A stretch of DNA of 64,000 nucleotides, taken from NCBI RefSeq assembly GCF_030546575.1, contig NZ_JAUOTN010000001.1, positions 248,001 to 312,000 of the forward strand. Direction: 5' to 3'. Source of the stretch: Pontibacter coccineus. GTDB taxonomy: Bacteria; Bacteroidota; Bacteroidia; Cytophagales; Hymenobacteraceae. Position 1 is the stretch's first letter. Each line of letters begins with the position of its first letter. Shown here piece after piece: positions 62,345-64,000 of the stretch. Position numbers and translations under genes: made by a program. The notes beneath the pieces are model-generated. The model was not told the DNA's origin. It saw only the letters and a program-made list of their open reading frames with translations, and did no database searches.

Positions 62345-62851
62345 ATGATCAACTTCAAACTACGCCCATGGACCATAAAGGACCTCGACAGTCTGGTGCG
62401 GTATGCTGACAATTTTAACATAGCCCGCAACATGGCGGATGTTTTTCCGCATCCCTATACTTACGAGAAAGGCAGGGCATTTATAGAAATGGCAAACCAA
62501 AGTAACCCGCCCAACATTCTGGCGATCGAGGTCGAAGGCGAAGCCGCCGGAGGTATAGGGTTACATCCACAGCAGGACATCTACCGAAAAAATGCCGAAA
62601 TGGGTTATTGGCTGGCCGAGCCTTTCTGGGGCGAAGGCATCATCACGGAGGCTATTCGCCAAATGGTGGACTACGGCTTTGCAAACTTGGATATCACGCG
62701 GATTTACGCCCGGCCCTTTGGGTACAACATCGGCTCGCAGCGGGCACTCGAGAAAGCTGGTTTTGTGCTGGAGGCGAAACTGGAAAAGACCTTTTATAAG
62801 AATGGGGAATACCAGGATGAGTTGATCTATGCGGTGAGGCGGCCGGCGTAA
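62345..62851 (+). CDS. GNAT-family N-acetyltransferase (RimJ/RimL type)
   Basis: A 168-residue acetyl-CoA-dependent transferase. LRPWTIKDLDSLVRYADN opens the fold, EMGYWLAEPFWGEGIITEAIRQMVDYGF carries the acetyl-CoA-binding pattern, and IYARPFGYNIGSQRALEKAGF is the RimL-like NxxSxxxLEKxGF motif. Targets may be a ribosomal protein N-terminus or small amine. Separated by 33 bases from the hydrolase and probably co-transcribed. Confidence 0.9.
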   Translation: MINFKLRPWTIKDLDSLVRYADNFNIARNMADVFPHPYTYEKGRAFIEMANQSNPPNILAIEVEGEAAGGIGLHPQQDIYRKNAEMGYWLAEPFWGEGIITEAIRQMVDYGFANLDITRIYARPFGYNIGSQRALEKAGFVLEAKLEKTFYKNGEYQDELIYAVRRPA

Positions 62852-62971
62852 TGGCAGTGGTATAACACAAGGCAACTAGCGGAAAAGCGTAACAAGCTTA
62901 TGTATTAACAGCTAGGTATATATGCTTTAATAGTTATATTTACACCAGTATCATCTACCCTTTTTCAGCCT

Positions 62972-64000
62972 ATGAGAACAACTTTACTGCTGCTAATTTC
63001 TTTTTTCTTCATCTGCATCCAATCTAATGCCCAGATTGCCAACTTTGATCTTTACCAAAAAGTAGGGATAACGGTAGGTCTGGAGAACGACATTGCAGTT
63101 GACTCCGAGGGAAACATATACCTACCTCACCAAAAGTTGCAAAAGTTTACTCCCGAAGGCAGGGTTATTCATAAGGATCCCTTATGCGACATAGATTTCA
63201 GGGGTTATAATAGCTATAGAATAGCTTTCGACGCAAAAGGCAATCTATATGCACTCAGCTATTCCGTCTCAAAACTTTCTAAATACAACAAGGAGGGGAA
63301 GCTGCTTTTTGAGATCGGAACAAGGGGGAAAGGGCCGGGCCAATTCAGTTATCCGAATAATATTAAAGTAAACTCCAAGGAAGAAATTTTTGTAGCGGAC
63401 AGCGGAAACGGCCGAATTCAAAAGTTTGACAAGGAGGGGAATTTCCTGCAGGAAATTCCGCTTGTTACCGGCAGCATTAGCCTGGATGCACACGACAATT
63501 TATTCGCGCTTGACGTTCCAAATAAAAGAATCATCAAGTACTCTCCCCAGGGTGAGCAGTTACTGGTATTTGGCAACAGCGAGGATGTCGGCACCAGGCT
63601 GAATGGTCCGGTTCAGCTTGATGTAGACAAGAAAACGGGGCAAGTGTATGTGTTTGACAACCTAATAAATGGTTATGGTTACAAAGGCTTCCTTGTGTTT
63701 GACGCGAACGGAAACTTTGAAACTAAATCTATTCTGGACTCTGGGCCCGGACGCTTAATGGGATCAAGTCATTTGATAACCGTTAATCACGAAGGCAATA
63801 TCCTGATAGTTGATCAAAGCCATCAAATCGGCAACAGTCAAATATTTCTTTATGATAAAAAAGGGCAATACCTGGACTCGTGGGGAAGAGAATGGTCACC
63901 AAAGGAAATTACTCTGGATGAAGATGACAACATTTACATTATAAACTCTACCGGTAAGGTAACGAAGTTCGATCATGAGGGTGAGGTTGTCATGGAATTT
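62972..64000 (+). CDS. Secreted six-bladed beta-propeller (NHL-like) protein, partial at 3' end
   Basis: An open frame of 343 codons that runs off the window. The signal peptide MRTTLLLLISFFFICIQSNAQ leads into repeats such as NDIAVDSEGNIYLPHQKLQKFTPEG, NNIKVNSKEEIFVADSGNGRIQKFDKEGNF and EGNILIVDQSHQIGN, the blade pattern of NHL / 6-bladed propellers. Such secreted propellers are common in Bacteroidota. C-terminus and any further domains are not visible. Confidence 0.85.
   Translation, partial: MRTTLLLLISFFFICIQSNAQIANFDLYQKVGITVGLENDIAVDSEGNIYLPHQKLQKFTPEGRVIHKDPLCDIDFRGYNSYRIAFDAKGNLYALSYSVSKLSKYNKEGKLLFEIGTRGKGPGQFSYPNNIKVNSKEEIFVADSGNGRIQKFDKEGNFLQEIPLVTGSISLDAHDNLFALDVPNKRIIKYSPQGEQLLVFGNSEDVGTRLNGPVQLDVDKKTGQVYVFDNLINGYGYKGFLVFDANGNFETKSILDSGPGRLMGSSHLITVNHEGNILIVDQSHQIGNSQIFLYDKKGQYLDSWGREWSPKEITLDEDDNIYIINSTGKVTKFDHEGEVVMEF

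Larger units (their letters stand above)
3300..62558. repeat. Dispersed octamer AGGTATAG / CTATACCT, about 60 copies
   Basis: Read by eye, the octamer AGGTATAG (or its complement) occurs about sixty times, roughly equally on both strands (about 34 and 30). Examples: 3300, 3329, 3348, 3550, 3628, 4488, 7990, 8459, 9158, 10085, 10920, 11637, 11661, 11808, 11918, 14684, 14819, 14873, 15199, 15346, 18315, 22021, 30751, 30937, 30969, 31211, 34016, 34844, 34875, 34986, 44426. Many extend to CAGGTATAGC. Copies are in coding and non-coding DNA. About two are expected by chance in 64 kb. Counts are approximate. Confidence 0.85.

Noticed and set aside
3300..62558. The dispersed octamer as a Chi-like recombination site
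   Set aside because: Chi-type sites are strongly strand-biased; the copies here are split about evenly between strands over 64 kb. A full-genome test is still needed.
1..64000. CRISPR arrays, tRNA or rRNA genes, insertion sequences
   Set aside because: No regularly spaced direct repeats with unique spacers, no cloverleaf-like segments with CCA/T-loop text, and no transposase or terminal inverted repeats of IS type were found.

Overview
The window reads as a chromosomal segment of a Bacteroidota bacterium, most likely order Cytophagales, family Hymenobacteraceae (Pontibacter-like). The grounds are a SusC/SusD pair, a second TonB-dependent receptor with a carboxypeptidase-like N-terminal domain, MacB/FtsX-type ABC permeases, an ECF sigma factor operon with DUF4097 proteins, promoter boxes of the Bacteroidota TAnnTTTG type, and genes mostly without Shine-Dalgarno sequences. 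This placement comes from gene families and sequence style, not from a marker gene. No rRNA, tRNA, CRISPR array, insertion sequence or prophage was seen.

Layout. 0-12 kb: an alpha/beta hydrolase, a lipoprotein penicillin-acylase homologue, an MsbA-like ABC exporter, a lipoprotein, an S41 protease, a gamma-carboxylase-like (HTTM) membrane protein, a DinB-family protein, a disordered R/G/Y/D-rich protein and a lipoprotein. 12-21.8 kb: a multi-PAS histidine kinase, a VLRF1/Vms1-like release-factor homologue, small unknown proteins, a zinc alcohol dehydrogenase, a short DUF1059 gene, a UvrA2-type ATPase and a GAF-like protein. 21.8-30.7 kb, all on the minus strand: anmK-susC-susD, preceded by a three-gene MacAB-like operon (adaptor, permease, ATPase). 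31-37 kb: a P-type cation ATPase followed closely by a membrane-anchored hydrolase, then TerB-like, TPR and DoxX proteins. 37-44 kb: an AsmA-like giant protein, a hydrophilin-like protein, PBP4/DacB, a second disordered R/G/Y/D-rich protein and a DUF1543 protein. 44-47 kb: a repeat-filled non-coding stretch, an orphan three-Cys-motif partner (TcmP) and small unknowns. 47-53 kb: an ECF sigma operon (sigma, membrane-anchored HEAT-repeat regulator, two DUF4097 proteins) and a TonB-dependent receptor. 53-59 kb: a MacB-like permease divergent from an NtrC-type regulator and its overlapping histidine kinase, then a PAP2 phosphatase. 59.3-61.4 kb: an AT-rich block of small unrelated genes with two attC-like structured elements. 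61.4-64 kb: a Tat-exported dienelactone hydrolase, a GNAT acetyltransferase and a beta-propeller protein running off the end.

The two most unusual signals are not genes. First, the octamer AGGTATAG/CTATACCT (often CAGGTATAGC) occurs about sixty times on both strands, inside and between genes, where about two would be expected by chance. At 3296-3340 two copies form a perfect 14-bp inverted repeat. This resembles DNA-uptake or HIP1-type iterated sequences. Second, the elements at 60173-60240 and 60724-60790 share conserved ends and centres while their stem arms differ in sequence but stay complementary, which is the hallmark of integron attC sites. They follow two cassette-like genes, with no integrase in view.
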